DNA from: Lepidodermella squamata
Taxonomy: Eukaryota > Gastrotricha
DNA length: 64,000 bases
Direction of reading: 5' to 3'
NCBI GenBank assembly: GCA_047495785.1
Contig: JBLDXI010000020.1
Span: 2,914,001-2,978,000 of the forward strand
Part shown: piece after piece, positions 21,533-34,132 of the stretch
Layout: every line of letters begins with the position of its first letter
Position numbering within the stretch: the stretch's first letter is position 1
Notes under the pieces: generated by a model
What the model was told of the DNA's origin: nothing
What the model saw: the letters and a program-made list of their open reading frames with translations, nothing else
Databases searched by the model: none
Made by a program: the position numbers and the translations under genes

Positions 21533-24046
21533 ATGTTGATTAAAGCTCTATTAATGGTCTACCTTCTCTTATCCATTGCCGCAGTCGAAGCTGACCAAGT
21601 TCCCGTAAAGAAATGGAGTCTCAGCGACCCAGCTCCAGACTTTGTATCAGCCACGACCTATGATGCAAGACAAAACGTATCAATTATTGATAAACGGACC
21701 ACCATTACCTTGTCCGTACTGGCCGAATATCGCAGTCCAATCGGGTTACCGAGCGGTCCGATGGGTTACATTGGAGTGTCGTTGGCTTTGAAGCGGCTAC
21801 AAACTTTGGATAATTGGCTACCAAATCAAAATATTATTCAGTTTGAAATGCGAGACACAGGGGTATCTACCGATTTTACTATTGATTATGTGACTTATAT
21901 TATTTCTCAATCTCCAGTGTTTTGATGCCCCGGCTATTGCTCAATTTATCAACAGTTTGGAGCAAAGCTACAATGGCATTACAGATCGTTTTCCGCTAGT
22001 TGGAATCAACGACTGTGGGATGGATGCCACACGTCTCTCGGCTCTTATCATCAAGAACTACAACATGATAGGGCTCACTCTGAACCAGCAGCACATGGAT
22101 TTATTCTTCAATCGTAACAAGTACCCCAATTTCTACGCTCTTGCGGATAGGGGTGACGTTATTTGCATCGCTCTGTCCAGATTCATCAGGAAAATGGGCT
22201 GGAAACGAGTTTCTTTACTCTCAGATACCAACACCTACAGCTCGATGCTTGAGCAAGGCTACGTCAAATGGTTCGAGCAATTCGAAATTTCGCTCGTCTA
22301 TTTGGTTCGATTCAGAGCGTACACTACTGATGAGTACGAGCTTGGATCCAGTTTCACTGAGCTCGCATCGAGAAAACCAAGAATTATCATTACGCAGAGT
22401 GGCAACACGGCAACATTGGCGTGTTATCTCCATAAATTCGGCTTAATCGGGCCTAGCTATGTCATAATTATGGCCACAATCAATTTTGATGAAAACGCAG
22501 AAGTATCGCCTGCTCTTTCATCATGGTGCACAAAGGACATGATAATGGAAGTATTGAATGGTGCGATCGCAGCAACGCTTTTGGGAACAACGATGACGGA
22601 CGTTTATGGCCCAAAGTACAAGGAAATGACCGGGTTAACTCTTAATGAAATTCGCGATTACGCACTATCGAAAGTGGTTGGCCCGGGATTCTTTGACGTG
22701 TATCTGTTGCAATACATATTTCCTGTACAGTACGACAGGGCGCTTGTATTAGGATTGATACTGAACGAGACCGAGAGATTGCTAGCCACTCGAAACATGA
22801 CCTTGGCTGATTGGACCACAAGAACGTCGAATTTTAAGTACAATAGCCAGGATATTATTGGAATCATGAAAGATGCTATATACAGCATTCATAATATCTC
22901 GGGCATGAAAGGGCTGTACTCATTTGACGCTGCAACTGCACAATCCGCTGGAGCTGTCCCAATTCTGTTTCAAGAATTGCAAGTCACCAAAAATGATACT
23001 CCACGAAAATTTCAATTGATGCGATCGACGATTGCCTATTATAAAAGTAACGATCCAGAGCCGCTTACAGTTCTGTGGTCGAAAATGCGATGGAAAACGC
23101 CACCGAGAGATGCTTTTGAGATTTCCCACCAGCTAGTTCCTCTGTTGAACAGCCATTTGACCTTGGCATTGCGAGTACTAGTATCCGTGGAAATTTTCGC
23201 TCTGCTAAGTGCTTTAGTTCTAGCCGGTAAGAACACACGGATATTGTTGAATAGAGCGGCGTTGGTGACGTTAACTCTCGGCCAACTGATCGTGCTGTGC
23301 CATATTTACGTTTCAACTATTGAAACCAATGATAAAGGTGAACTGGGTAAGATGTGTCTGGCGGCAGTTGTTCTTGTTTGGGGCGGGTTTTCTCTGATGA
23401 TGGTATCCATTTCTCAACTGACGTGTGGATTCGCTACCAGATTGTCTTCATACTTACAGTTCAGTTTAGGATGGGCGGGTATCCAAGCTATTCTTATTAC
23501 AGTGAGTGCGAATTCATCAGCTTTTGAAGTGGAGGAGAAGATGCTTCCACTTGAGATCTCACCAGAGGATGCAAGCTATGCCATCCAACCGAATCGCTTT
23601 GAATGCCAGGTTCTCGAGGGTATGTTTATGCGATCGGTGAACTCTTTGGTTTCGAGCATATCCGCAAGCACATTGCAGCTTCTGCTCCTGGTGAAAACTG
23701 CGGCTTCTGTAATATCAGCCACTTTGCACGGGAGGCACTTGCGAAACGCCCGCTTCAAGATGAGATCGCTATCACTTTACACGTCAATTTTGCTACTTGG
23801 AGCAGCTTTCTTCATAGGATCCTTGAGGCCTAATGACTACCAATACTTGGCATTGCTGACCTCATTTCTCGCGATATTGATCGGAGCTCTTTTGATAGCA
23901 TTATTCTTCTTTGAAGGTAAATTCAAATAATATGAAATATTCTCTAATAATTACAATAATTTTCAGCTGTGATTAGAGAACGGCCAGAAAATCATTCGCG
24001 CAAATCTCGAACGGCCCAGAGTTCAATCACATTGCGGAACCACTAA
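21533..24046 (+). CDS. GABA-B-like class C receptor, copy 2
   Basis: Exons 21533-21862, 21918-23916 and 23967-24046 (introns 55 and 50 bp); 802 residues. Paralogue of copy 1 with the same exon phases, signal peptide, flytrap domain (including the invariant LVRFRAYTTDEYELGSS region) and seven transmembrane segments. Exon 1 has one additional codon. Just before TM1 the linker is three residues shorter (WKTPPRD instead of WKTPNKLPPRD). The cytoplasmic tail after TM7 is short (about 25 residues) and differs from copy 1. The 3' flank, from the last codons onward, is shared with the pseudogene at 25806. AATAAA sites lie near 24140. Confidence 0.8.
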
Positions 24047-24418
24047 ATTGTTCAACTCCTGCACGCGCACGCTGATTGGTGGAACGATTGTTACAATGAC
24101 TCGCCATGAAACATTTAGATCATCGTGCAAACAAGTAATAAATTAACAAAATAAATGAGCTTGCCACACGAGTTGCATGGTTTCCAACTGCAGCTTTTCA
24201 GTATAAGTTCAGTATAAGATTATGGCAGTATTTGCGTTACTGGTGCGTCAACTAATATTCTAATATTCAACAAGCATTCGACGCCAATTTGTTACTGCTA
24301 TTGAGGCTCAAACATGATTTTATAGAGTAGATAGTACTACTCGTAATCAAGAATATCGCAAATAGACCTTATAAAAAGACCCCTTCGATTTCGAAATATC
24401 CGGCTGGCGGCTTCGACT

Positions 24419-24786
24419 AATTCTTTCACGTCGCGGAAGAACTCGTACTTCGGAAAATGTCCGACGGTATACTGAGAACTGTAAGTGTGAACAGAGTTGT
24501 CCACAGGCCGGGTCGGGTTTGGTTTTCTGGTTTTCTGGTTTTCTAAACCTGTCTTCTAGGATTTGAGAAAAATATAGACTCTTTGAATTGTTTGAGCAAT
24601 GAAAAGGAGGAAGGAAAACTAATTTCGTGTGTTTTTCTTCTACGGGCCGGGTCGGGCCTCAATTTTTCGACCCGTGGACAACTCTCACTCTGATAATGGG
24701 AAAATACAGCCAGCGAACCACACTCGACTGTACAGTAATCATAATAAAACACCGAAGTGCGAGTTCTTCCGCGACATGAACGAATT
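24419..24786. mobile_element. Imperfect foldback element
   Basis: Outer arms of about 35 bp pair (left 'cgcggaagaactcgtacttc', right its near reverse complement), and an inner pair 'gttgtccac' / 'gtggacaac' is also inverted. About 368 bp, no coding. No clear target duplication. Confidence 0.45.
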
Positions 24787-24969
24787 GCTTATCTACACCC
24801 AGACGTACAACATGTAGACCTTAGCTAAGTGTAACTTTCGTACTATAGGATAGATTAAAGGAGTTTAACCATAGAGAAGTTCGACCATAAGTATTCCATA
24901 CACGTGCTAAAATTAGTACCGATTGAAAACAAGCCCTGCCATTCCAGTGCATTCCCTTGAAAAATTTCG

Positions 24970-25150
24970 CGCCAACGTATGCGCAATCGAATACGTGTAC
25001 CAGCTCGCCAATTAGCATGGATGCACCACGGAGCACGCGCGTAAGCACGTAACATAAGCCCTGTGCGTAAACGAATTCGTCAGAGGCTCCAGAACTAATT
25101 ATTTCGCGACTAAAGACGTGGGAATTTTGAGGGTCATCCCCGACTCCCCG
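24970..25150. repeat. Intergenic repeat block R, copy 3 (degenerate)
   Basis: Shares 'atgcgcaatcgaatacgtgt' with copy 2 and a cgtcagaggctcc-type end, but is shorter and more diverged. It precedes the receptor pseudogene. Confidence 0.55.
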
Positions 25151-25805
25151 AGCACTTTGTATTCTCATTACTTCTATACGGAACATTTTTTAAACTTTCC
25201 AGCAGCACGCTTGAATTTTCTTTTATTTAGCCAGTTTTTTGCGTAATTTATTATTTTCCCGATAGTTTCAGAATTTGTTTACGCGATTTTCTCCAATCTA
25301 GTCTATGTAAAACATTTCCGTAAGTTGAAAACAGTCGACCATCCGAAATTTAAGACTTTAAAACTTTCAATTTGAGACATTCAAAAGTTATTTTTGAGAA
25401 CCAACGAGGCAGTGTTGCTCGCTAGAAAAGTTAAGAAGAGCGGCATGAACCTAGATGATCGCAGGGCGTGCTGTATCCCAACGGCATTGCTGCAAGAATA
25501 TATGTAGTAGGATTACCCACAATTTTTAGAAAAATCAGGAAAACCATTTTGCCCACTACCTTTTTCGCTCGCTGGAATAGAAAAAAGCGCCTCCTTCGCG
25601 GAATTTTCAAATATGAGAATACGATGAAGTAGACGCGGATTTGGGAAGCAAACGAGAGTAACGACGATAATATCTACCAGCAAGATTGAAATTGTAGTAA
25701 GGTTGATGCTTGCATTTCCAAACTCCATCTCAATGCAAACTGAGATCCTAACTTCAAGCATCCCAAGATGTTAATGGTGTTCACAGACGTGGATTTAGAG
25801 TGTTG

Positions 25806-27429
25806 TCTGAAACTACTATTATAGGCGACTGTCAATTTTGATGAAAACGCAGCAGTTTCTCCTGCTTTTTCCTCATGGTGCACGAAAGATATGATCATGA
25901 AAGTATTGAATGGTGCAATCACTGTGAATATTTTAGGAACTACGATGGAAGACATTCATGGCCCAAAATACAAGGAAATTATTTTCCTTGTACGGGGATG
26001 GCTCTTGAAGAAATTCACGATTACGCGATGTCAAAAATGGAGGCTATTGGATTCTTTGAAATTTTTTTGTTCCAATACATATTTCTGGTACAATACGACA
26101 GAGCACTCGCGTTAGGATTGATACTGAATGAGACCGAGCGATTGTTAGCTGCTCGAAACATGACCTTGGCTGATTGGACAACAAGAACCTCGAATTTCAA
26201 GCGCAATAGCCAGGATATTATTGGAATAATGAAAGAAGCCATATACAATCTACGAAATGTCTCAGGCATGAAAGGTCAGTACTCATTTGATGCCGCAACT
26301 GCACAATCTTCGGGATCTGTGCCAATTGTTTTTCAAGAGATAATCGTTGTCAGAAACGAAACTACACGAAAATATAAATCAATGCAATCAACAATAGCCT
26401 ATTATAAGAGAGCAACGACCCGTATCCGCTCACTATTCTTTGGTCAAAGAAGCGATGGAAAACGCCGAATAATTTGCCCCCGAGAGATGCTCTCGAGATT
26501 TCTCAGCAGATTGTGCCTGTTTGGAGTAATGCTGTCAAATTAGCGTTAGGGTTACTTGTATCCATAGAAATTGTCACTCTGATTGTTGCCGCAAATCTAG
26601 CTGTCAGGAGAGCCCGGGTTCTATAAAATAGAGCCTCGGTGATGATGCTTACTCTGGGCCAGGTTACCTTTCTTTGTCATAATAACATATCGGCTATTGA
26701 AACCAAGGACAAAGTTGAAATAGGCAGGTTATGCCTGGTTTCAGTTGTTCTGGTTTGGGCCGGGTTTTCTTTAATTGTGACTTCTATTGCTCAATTAACG
26801 ATCGGATTCGCAAAAAGAATGTCGTCATTCCTGGTAATAAGTTTTGGATGGGTCAGTATTCAGGCTATTCTGATAACTGCGGGGGCGAATTCTACAGCTT
26901 TTGACGTGAAGGAGAAAATGCTGGCATTTGAGATCTCGCCAGAGGATGCTAGCTACGGTATTCAACCTTTTCGCCTGGAATGCCAGATCCTCGAAAGACT
27001 TCTGTTTGGCTCGGCCAATTCTTTGGTGCTAACGAGCTCTGCTTGGTATATTGCAACTTCTGCTGCTCACGAAACTTTCAACTTCTGTCATATATATCAG
27101 CCACTTTGCACGGGAGGCACTTGCGAAACGCCCGCTTCAAGATGAGATAGCTATCACTTTACGCCGCAATTTTGCTGCTTGGAGCAGCTTTCTTCATAGG
27201 ATCATTGAGGCCTAATGACTACCAGTACTTGGCACTGCTGATCTCATCCATCTCGTTACTGATCGGAGGTGGTTTGATTGATTTGCTGTTCTTTGAAGGT
27301 AAAATGACACCATAGCTATAAAACGTTCTTTGATAGTGCAATTTTTCAGCTATGATCATTGAAAGGCGAGATATTCAGTCCCGCAAAACTCGAACGACAA
27401 CGAGTACAATCACATTGCGGAACCACTAA
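25806..27429 (+). pseudogene. GABA-B-like receptor pseudogene, copy 3
   Basis: Lacks exon 1 and the first part of the flytrap domain; homology starts at VNFDENAAVSPAFSSW. Frameshifts occur near 25980, near 26410 (an additional base in 'ataagagagcaacg'), near 26540 and near 27050. Stops occur at 'ctataaaatag' (about 26621-26631, LLNRA in intact copies) and 'atgagatag' (about 27145). The last intron and tail exon are still recognisable (about 27299-27429), and the 3' flank matches copy 2. TM6-TM7 (27100-27260) is almost identical to copy 2, much closer than the rest, suggesting gene conversion. Not expected to make a receptor. Confidence 0.85.
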
Positions 27430-28455
27430 ATTGCTTAACTCCCGCGCGCACGCTGATTGGTCAATATATCGTTACTATGTTTCCGGCATGAAACATTTCT
27501 ATCGTGCAATCCACTAATATAAACTAACAGAAAATAAAACGTATTAGAGACGAGTTGCATGTTGCATGGCTTCCAGAATCCACAATACGGCTGTAAGCCC
27601 CATGTTAATCTTGGTCAACTACTGCGGCAATAAATTGGATGGCTCGGACAGCCGAAGATTTCATGCCGGGTTGATACCTAATGTTAAACATGACTATAAA
27701 CATGTTCATCTTGTTATCAATAAAAATGACCGTAAACCGTTATCAAGGAAAATGTGTGGTTTGCCGATTTTTCTGCTAATCTCCGGACTTATTATTGGTT
27801 AAGCATTAGTTTCGTGTAGGCCCCGACAATAATTGCGCAATCAGAGTGTAAATGTGGACTTGTGAGCGAACGCCAAGTCGAAATTTGTGTAAATTTCAGT
27901 GCGACGCTCGCTAATGTCAAAAAGGAAGTGTTGACTATTCTGGCGGTTTTTATACCAAAGTAAGGGCCGAACGATTCTCCATCGAATAGATATAGGGTCC
28001 CAACGTGAACAAATAAATAGGAAAAAGGAAACAGTTTTACGCGCCTCTTGAGTTATATTAGAAGCGAGCGCACGCGTTCTCACCTGGCGCGCAAAATCTG
28101 AGTTACGCGTAAAAATATTTCCCATTAACTATTTCACGCGGGAACCCCATACGTATCAATGTCTGTATTATTTGTTGTTTAAAAACCGACGTGATATTTG
28201 CAAGTAATCCTTTAACATCTTCGCCTTCAATTCACTGAAAATCATGACCCAGAAAGCTAAGGCTTATTGCGACATGTGCACTGGTGAATTTTCCGTATTT
28301 TCTACCTATTCACAAAAAAGAGACAAGATTTTTGGATTCCAAGTAACAGCTCAGTTTTTCTTGAGAATTGTGAACTGAGCCTCTGCTAATGGGGGACCAC
28401 AAGCGAGCCAGTGGCTTCATTAAAACTGTTGAAAACATACCATGATATTACCGCT
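27430..28455. other. Intergenic, no gene seen
   Basis: Begins with a receptor-type 3' flank ('cgcacgctgattggt'); the remainder has no supportable gene. Confidence 0.5.
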
Positions 28456-28530
28456 CCAATTGTCGAACCACTAAAACGTTGAACTTAGCGCACACGCTGA
28501 TTGGTCAATACATCAATCGAAAAACTCCAT
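28456..28530. pseudogene. Relic of a receptor 3' end
   Basis: 'aattgtcgaaccactaaaac' followed by 'cgcacacgctgattggtcaa' matches the stop-codon region and 3' flank of receptor copies 2 and 3. No receptor coding sequence remains upstream, so a further receptor copy was probably lost here. Confidence 0.5.
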
Positions 28531-29606
28531 ATGCATCCGAACACATCGGGATCAGTCCAAGTGCCAGCTACTCATTTCTCATTGGCGCAATATCTTGCTT
28601 TTACTGTCGAATTTCGAATGTCGAAATATTCTGGTTCTTTTTCCCAGTCGATTTGTTAAAAGTCGTTCAACCTGAAGCTCGTTGAAATACACGTTGAGTA
28701 TTTGAAGTGGTATGATTCCAGCCAGGCTAGGCCTGCCAGAGCGCAAACGAGCAAGTATCGGGCTCATGTTACAAGAACTAGTTACCAGATAATGCATGCA
28801 CAGTTGGCTTATAGACTTTGGCAAACAATTTATTTTATTGTATCAAATGAATTTGAGTAATTATGAACGCTGAAAGTTGCGTGCGCGGAGTACAACGGAC
28901 AGACCGGGCATGCTGGAGCAAGTTTGGGCACGTTCCAAGCTAGGTCCAAGCTACTGTGTAAAGATTCTTGCGCAAGAGCGCGACTACGTGTGCATGTAAA
29001 TTAGCCTATGTGCGCAATCGGCTACGTGCACAAAATCATAAATCACCGTATTTGCGTAATCGATTACGTCAGAGTTCCCCAAAAATAGTTTGTTTGCAAC
29101 CCAGGCGGCGATTAACGATCCTGGAGGTGCTAAGGATGGGTAAATCTAGCAACCACTCTATCCGTTTCCACCATAGATCACCTTTATCTATGGTTTCCAC
29201 CATCATTTTTCCTTGCCTTTTTCAATTTCACTCTCTTCATGCGTTTTTTCACACGCAGAATCAATTAAATATTTTTACATTTGAATGTTTGAAGGGGCCC
29301 TAGGGAACTCACGCGGGCTAATATCGAAATCAGTAAATCAACATTATTTTTTCGTTTCTCTTCGCCACGGTTGAACGTCGATCATAGGTATCCCATTTCC
29401 AACGGCCATATCCCATGATTCGAAGGGTGTCCACCGTGGCTTCTATTATTGCGCATTTTTACATTGTTATTCATTTAACCTACATGTTTAGGGGTATTCT
29501 GGTAAACCTATCGATCTGGCAGATAAGCTTTTTGTGACAATGAATCACGACTTTTAGATTGTTCAGCTTTTAGCCTCACAGTGCTTGGGTGTATTTTCAA
29601 TGAGCG
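28531..29606. other. Upstream region of receptor copy 4
   Basis: About 28857-29600 is duplicated at about 34130-34816 upstream of copy 5, including the 'attatgaacgc' start, repeat block R and the AT-rich stretch before the gene. No gene seen. Confidence 0.55.
28860..29165. repeat. Intergenic repeat block R, copy 4
   Basis: Contains two tandem variants of a roughly 40-bp unit ending in 'tgcgcaatcggctacgtgca' and 'tgcgtaatcgattacgtcag'. Nearly the same as copy 5; about 0.45 kb before the receptor start. Confidence 0.7.
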
Positions 29607-32131
29607 ATGTTGGTTGAATCGTTTGTAATAGTCAATATTCTCTTATCAAGCGTCGCAGTCGGAGATGATCAAGGCCCCGTGAAAAAGTGGAGCCTCCGAG
29701 ATCCAGTCCCAGAATTCGTGTCAGCCACAACCTACGACTCAACTAAAAATGGATCTAATATTGAGAAACGACCCATTATTACTTTGTCTTACCTCGCTGA
29801 ATATCGTATTCCACTCAATCCTGCTGGTCCGTTGGGTTACTTAGCTGCGTCGTTGGCATTGAAGCGGTTGAAAACTTTAGATAATTGGCTACCGAATTAC
29901 GATATTCAGTTTGAAATGCGAGACACAGGCGTAATTATTTTTCATGTCTAAATTCCATGAGTTAATTCATCTCTATTCCAGTGTTTAGATGCCCCGGCAG
30001 TAGCTCAATTTATCAATAGCTTGGAACAAAGCTATAACGGCGTAACCGATCGATTTCCACTTGTTGGAATCAATGACTGTGGAATGGATGCCGCACGTCT
30101 GTCTGCTCTTATGATCAAGAATTACAACATGATAGGGGTCACTCTGGCGCAGCAGCACATGGACTTGTTTTTCAATCGTAACATGTACCCGAATTTCTTT
30201 TCTCTAGGGGAGAGGGGAGACATCATTTGCATCGCTCTGGCCAGATTTATCAGGAGAATGGGCTGGAAAAGAGTATCGCTGCTCTCGGATACAAATAATT
30301 ACAGCTCGATGCTTGAACAAGGCTACGTCAAATGGTTCGAACAATTCGAGATCTCTCTTGTATACTTGGTTCGCTTCAGAGCTTACACTACTGACGAGTA
30401 TGAACTTGGGTCCAGTTTCACTGAGCTTGCATTGAGAAAGCCAAGAATTATTATTACGCAGAGTGGCAACACGGCGACATTGGCATGCTATCTTCATAAA
30501 TTTGGCTTTCTTAGGCCTAGCTATGTAATTATTATGGCCACAATCAATTTTGATGAGAACGCAGAAGTATCGCCTGCTCTCTCCTCATGGTGTTCGAAGG
30601 AAATGATCATGGAAGTATTGAATGGTGCAATCGCAGCAACGCTTTTTGGAACAACGATGACGGACATTTACGGCCCAAAATACAAGGAAACAACGGGTTT
30701 GACACTGGGAGAATTGCAGGATTACGCGAAATCGAGAGTAGATGAAACTGGGTTCTTCGTCACGTTTCCGATGCAGTACATTTTCCCGGGACACTACGAC
30801 AGAGCTCTCGCTATTGGATTTATACTGAACGAGACCGAGCGGCTGTTAGCCATTCGTAACATGACCTTGGCTGATTGGACCACGAGAACCGCCAATTTCA
30901 AGCGCAATAGCAGCGCCATTAACGAAATAATGAAAGAAGCTATATACAACACTCGGAATCTATCCGGCACGAAAGGGCAGTATTCATTTGATGCCGCAAC
31001 TGGGCAATCTGTTGGGTCCGTGCCAATACTTTTCCAAGAGTTCAATGTCACCAAAAATGTAACGACATTCAAATTTCAATTGATGCGATCGACAATAGCC
31101 TACTATAAAAGCAACGACCCAGAGCCCCTAACAGTTCTATGGTCGAAGATGCGATGGAAAACGCCGAATAATTTGCCGCCGAGAGATGCTCTCGAGATTT
31201 CTCAGCAGCTTGTGCCGGCTTTCAGTAATGCTGTCAAAATAGCATTACGAGCCCTTGTATCCATCGAAATTATAGTTCTGATTGATGCTTCAGTTCTAGT
31301 TGTGAAAAGAACTCGGGGTCTGCTGAATAGAGGGACGTTGTTGACATTGGCTTTCGGCCAACTGACTGTTCTTTCTCATATTTACGTTTCGACTATTGAT
31401 ACTAAAGACAGAGGTGAACTTGGTAAGATGTGTCTGGCAGCAGTTGTTCTTGTTTGGGGAGGATTTTCTATGATGGTGGCATCCATTGCTCAATTGATGA
31501 TAGGAATCGCAACCAGCTTAACTTCATTTTTACTGTTCAGTTTTGGATGGACAATTATACAAACTATCTTAATCACTGCGGGGGCGAATTCGACCGCGTT
31601 TGACGTTAAGGATAAGATGCTGCCATTTGAGATCTCGCCAGAGGATGCAAGCTATGGCATTCAACCTTATCGTCTGGAATGTCAGATTCTCGAAAGGCTT
31701 TTATCCAGCTCTGTCAATTCCATGCTGCTGACCTGCTCCGCTGGCATATTACAGCTTCTGCTTTTGCTAAAAGCTTCAGCATCTGTAGTTTCAGCAACTT
31801 TGCATGGGATACATCTGCAAAACGCCCGCCTCAAGTTGAGATCGCTGTTGTTATACGCGGCAATTCTGCTGCTTGGAGCTGCTTTCTTTATAGGATCATT
31901 GAGGCCTAATGACTATCAGTACTTGGCTTTGTTGACCTCATACCTCTCATTACTGATCGGAATTGGTTTGATCGCTTTGTTATTCTTCGAAGGTAAAATT
32001 ACTTTCTTTACTTCATATTATCCACTTTTCAAAAAATTTCAGCTTTGATAAAAGAACGGCGAGGGAACCAGTTACGGGAATCTCATCGAGCGACCCAGAG
32101 CTCAATCGTCATTGCGATACCAATTACTTGA
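29607..32131 (+). CDS. GABA-B-like class C receptor, copy 4
   Basis: Exons 29607-29930, 29982-31992 and 32043-32131 (introns 51 and 50 bp); 807 residues. Same architecture as the other intact copies: signal peptide, flytrap with RDTG-C at the exon 1/2 border, invariant FRAYTTDEYELGSS block, WKTPNNLPPRD linker and seven transmembrane segments. In TM3 the usual LCHIY neighbour reads LSHIY; the GKMC Cys and the LECQIL loop-2 Cys are kept. The tail has about 28 residues. Exon 1 is closest to copy 5. The upstream region, including block R, is also shared with copy 5, so these two are the youngest pair. Confidence 0.8.
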
Positions 32132-33976
32132 AACGCGATGCTCCACGACTGAATTGCTGCAGAAAGTAAAAACTGAGAATGGTAAGAGAGTCGACCTATA
32201 CGTTCAGTTTTTTGAATTGTTCACATCGCATTCGTATCTGTTATTTTTCCAGTATTTTGCACTACGACTTGCACTTGATTGTTTAATTTCTTCATCGCTA
32301 AACTTCGGATGCAGCTGAATCTCGATGAAGCTCGACTTGTTGGAAACTCGAAAACGAAATGGAATATGGATTTTTCAGTCAACTGGAAATGACAAAGCTG
32401 TGAGCGAAAAGATTGTCTAAGACATGAATGCCGGTACGAACAAGAAGCCATTTACCTCTCTCATTTGGCAGGGCCGCTGATTAGCTCATGCGAGTATCTA
32501 GATCTGAATGAACCTTTGGCGACGGAAATTTCGAGATATACCGATAAAAAACCACCACTTCTTCTGCATGAGTCTTGGTTCCTTTTTCGTCTGTTAAGTT
32601 TCACGAAGAGTCCCCGCGACGTCTGAGGTCAGAACAAAAATCTGTAATGCAACATTCTGGCCTGCAATTTCCATCCTATTGTTACTGTCAATCTAGTCAC
32701 GATTGCCGCATTTACCGATTGTCGGTTTCTTGTCCAAGACTCGAAAGGTGCCGCCGCCTGAATTTTGAAAAAAGGTTACCCAAACATAGATGTTCAAAAT
32801 GGTGTATTGGTACTTCCGCAAAGCACCATTTTTCCGCGGTCTACCTCGGCCACGCTTGACTGGAGCTGGTACTGGTAACGTCTCCTTCTTTTCTTCTTTT
32901 CTTCGTTTTGAATTTCTTCAGTTGAAATTGTTTCAACAGTCTGAAGAACGCGAGCAATCGAGCGGGTTGAAGTTGAGGTATCTCGATAGGACTTGCCAAG
33001 GTATCGAAATTAAAAATTGAAATTTTAACTGAAATTGCGATGATGATGATGATGATGATTGATGTCAAGGCTTGCTTTATACACATCAAAGGCAGCATTT
33101 TAATTCTATTCCAATATCTTTCGTCACGCTTCAATGAATAATGAACATGTGCGCAAACACGTTGCGCGGATTATCCCTGTGCGGATTAGCCATGTGCGCA
33201 AATAACACGCGCGGAACTTTCTGTGCGGAAGTACCACCAAATCTTCAAAATCGATTATTATTTTTCGTCGGAAAATATGATACTTCCGATTGTTTCACAT
33301 TTCACGACAGGAACTAGGTGGAAAGATAAAGACAAAGGACAAATAGTTATTTTCTTTTGAGCACATCCTGAAAGCTAAGTCACCTGAACGAAAGAGATTT
33401 AAAAACGCACCTCCCATGTTAACGATAAAGTTATAATGAAATTGTACCGGTGCGAAGGAATATCTTCTGTAATAACGACGAGTTTTATGCAAATGCAAAA
33501 TTACTGTGCTTTAGAGCTATTCAGTCTTAGTTCAGACTCAATCTGTGAGCTGTAGTCCGTTGTGAATTTTTATTTGTCGAATATTTATTGGCAAGTGAAA
33601 AAAATAGGCCATCAATTTTTCAATTTGCGTAAGTTGAGACATTGAGTCTAATAGACAGGATGCGTTTTTGATCGTTCACCAGGGGAGATCCCCGAATAAA
33701 CTTCAAGCTTTCGGTTCGCCAAGGTTCGCTAAGGTGATGGGTCTCCAAGGTCGCCAAGAACACGACCATTGTATCGATCGACTTCTGAGAACACTCGCCA
33801 AAAGTACTTATATGTTGGACATTATTGGTGTCGGATGTCGGAGTTTTTTGGCAGCAGAATGTCTGAAATATCAGCTGCCAAGTTGTACGTATATAGGTTT
33901 ATTCCGGCAGAAAATTCTGAACTTTATTAACCTTTAAATCGATCGGAACGAAATACAGATTGAACCACTACTAACA
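32132..33976. other. Intergenic with an AT-hook relic
   Basis: No intact gene. A GAT microsatellite lies near 33040-33060, and a minus-strand AT-hook relic is described separately. Other open frames have no support. Confidence 0.5.
32820..32960 (-). pseudogene. AT-hook coding relic
   Basis: On the minus strand the sequence reads PVPAPVKRGRGRPRKNG, an AT-hook with Pro-rich flank like the start of the decayed gene at 690. An acidic/Lys-rich stretch precedes it in another frame, and no start or continuing domain is seen, so I treat it as a fragment. Confidence 0.35.
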
Positions 33977-34132
33977 ATGCTATTGCTAGTCCAGCTTCTT
34001 ATCTTCATTGCCGTAGTCGAAGCCAGTGATCCCCCGATGAAAAAATGGAGCTTAAGTGACCCTTCACCAGACTATGTCAAGTCTACGACCTATGACTCAA
34101 TGGAAAACGAATCAAGGGTTAAAAAACTTTGA
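33977..34132 (+). pseudogene. Truncated first exon of a receptor gene
   Basis: An ATG at 33977 opens a signal peptide and MKKWSLSDPSPDYV followed by TTYDS, matching the first about 45 residues of the receptor exon 1. The match then breaks at 'gttaaaaaactttgagg', with a stop at 34130. The following bases ('gaggaattatgaacgc') are the start of the duplicated segment that carries repeat block R copy 5, so the exon was cut by the duplication junction. Confidence 0.75.

Larger units (their letters stand above)
24047..25805. other. Intergenic, with foldback element and repeat block
   Basis: Receptor 3' flank, an inverted-repeat element (24419-24786), repeat block R copy 3, then sequence related to the 14.4/19.1 kb blocks (about 25290-25390). 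No gene recognised. Confidence 0.5.
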
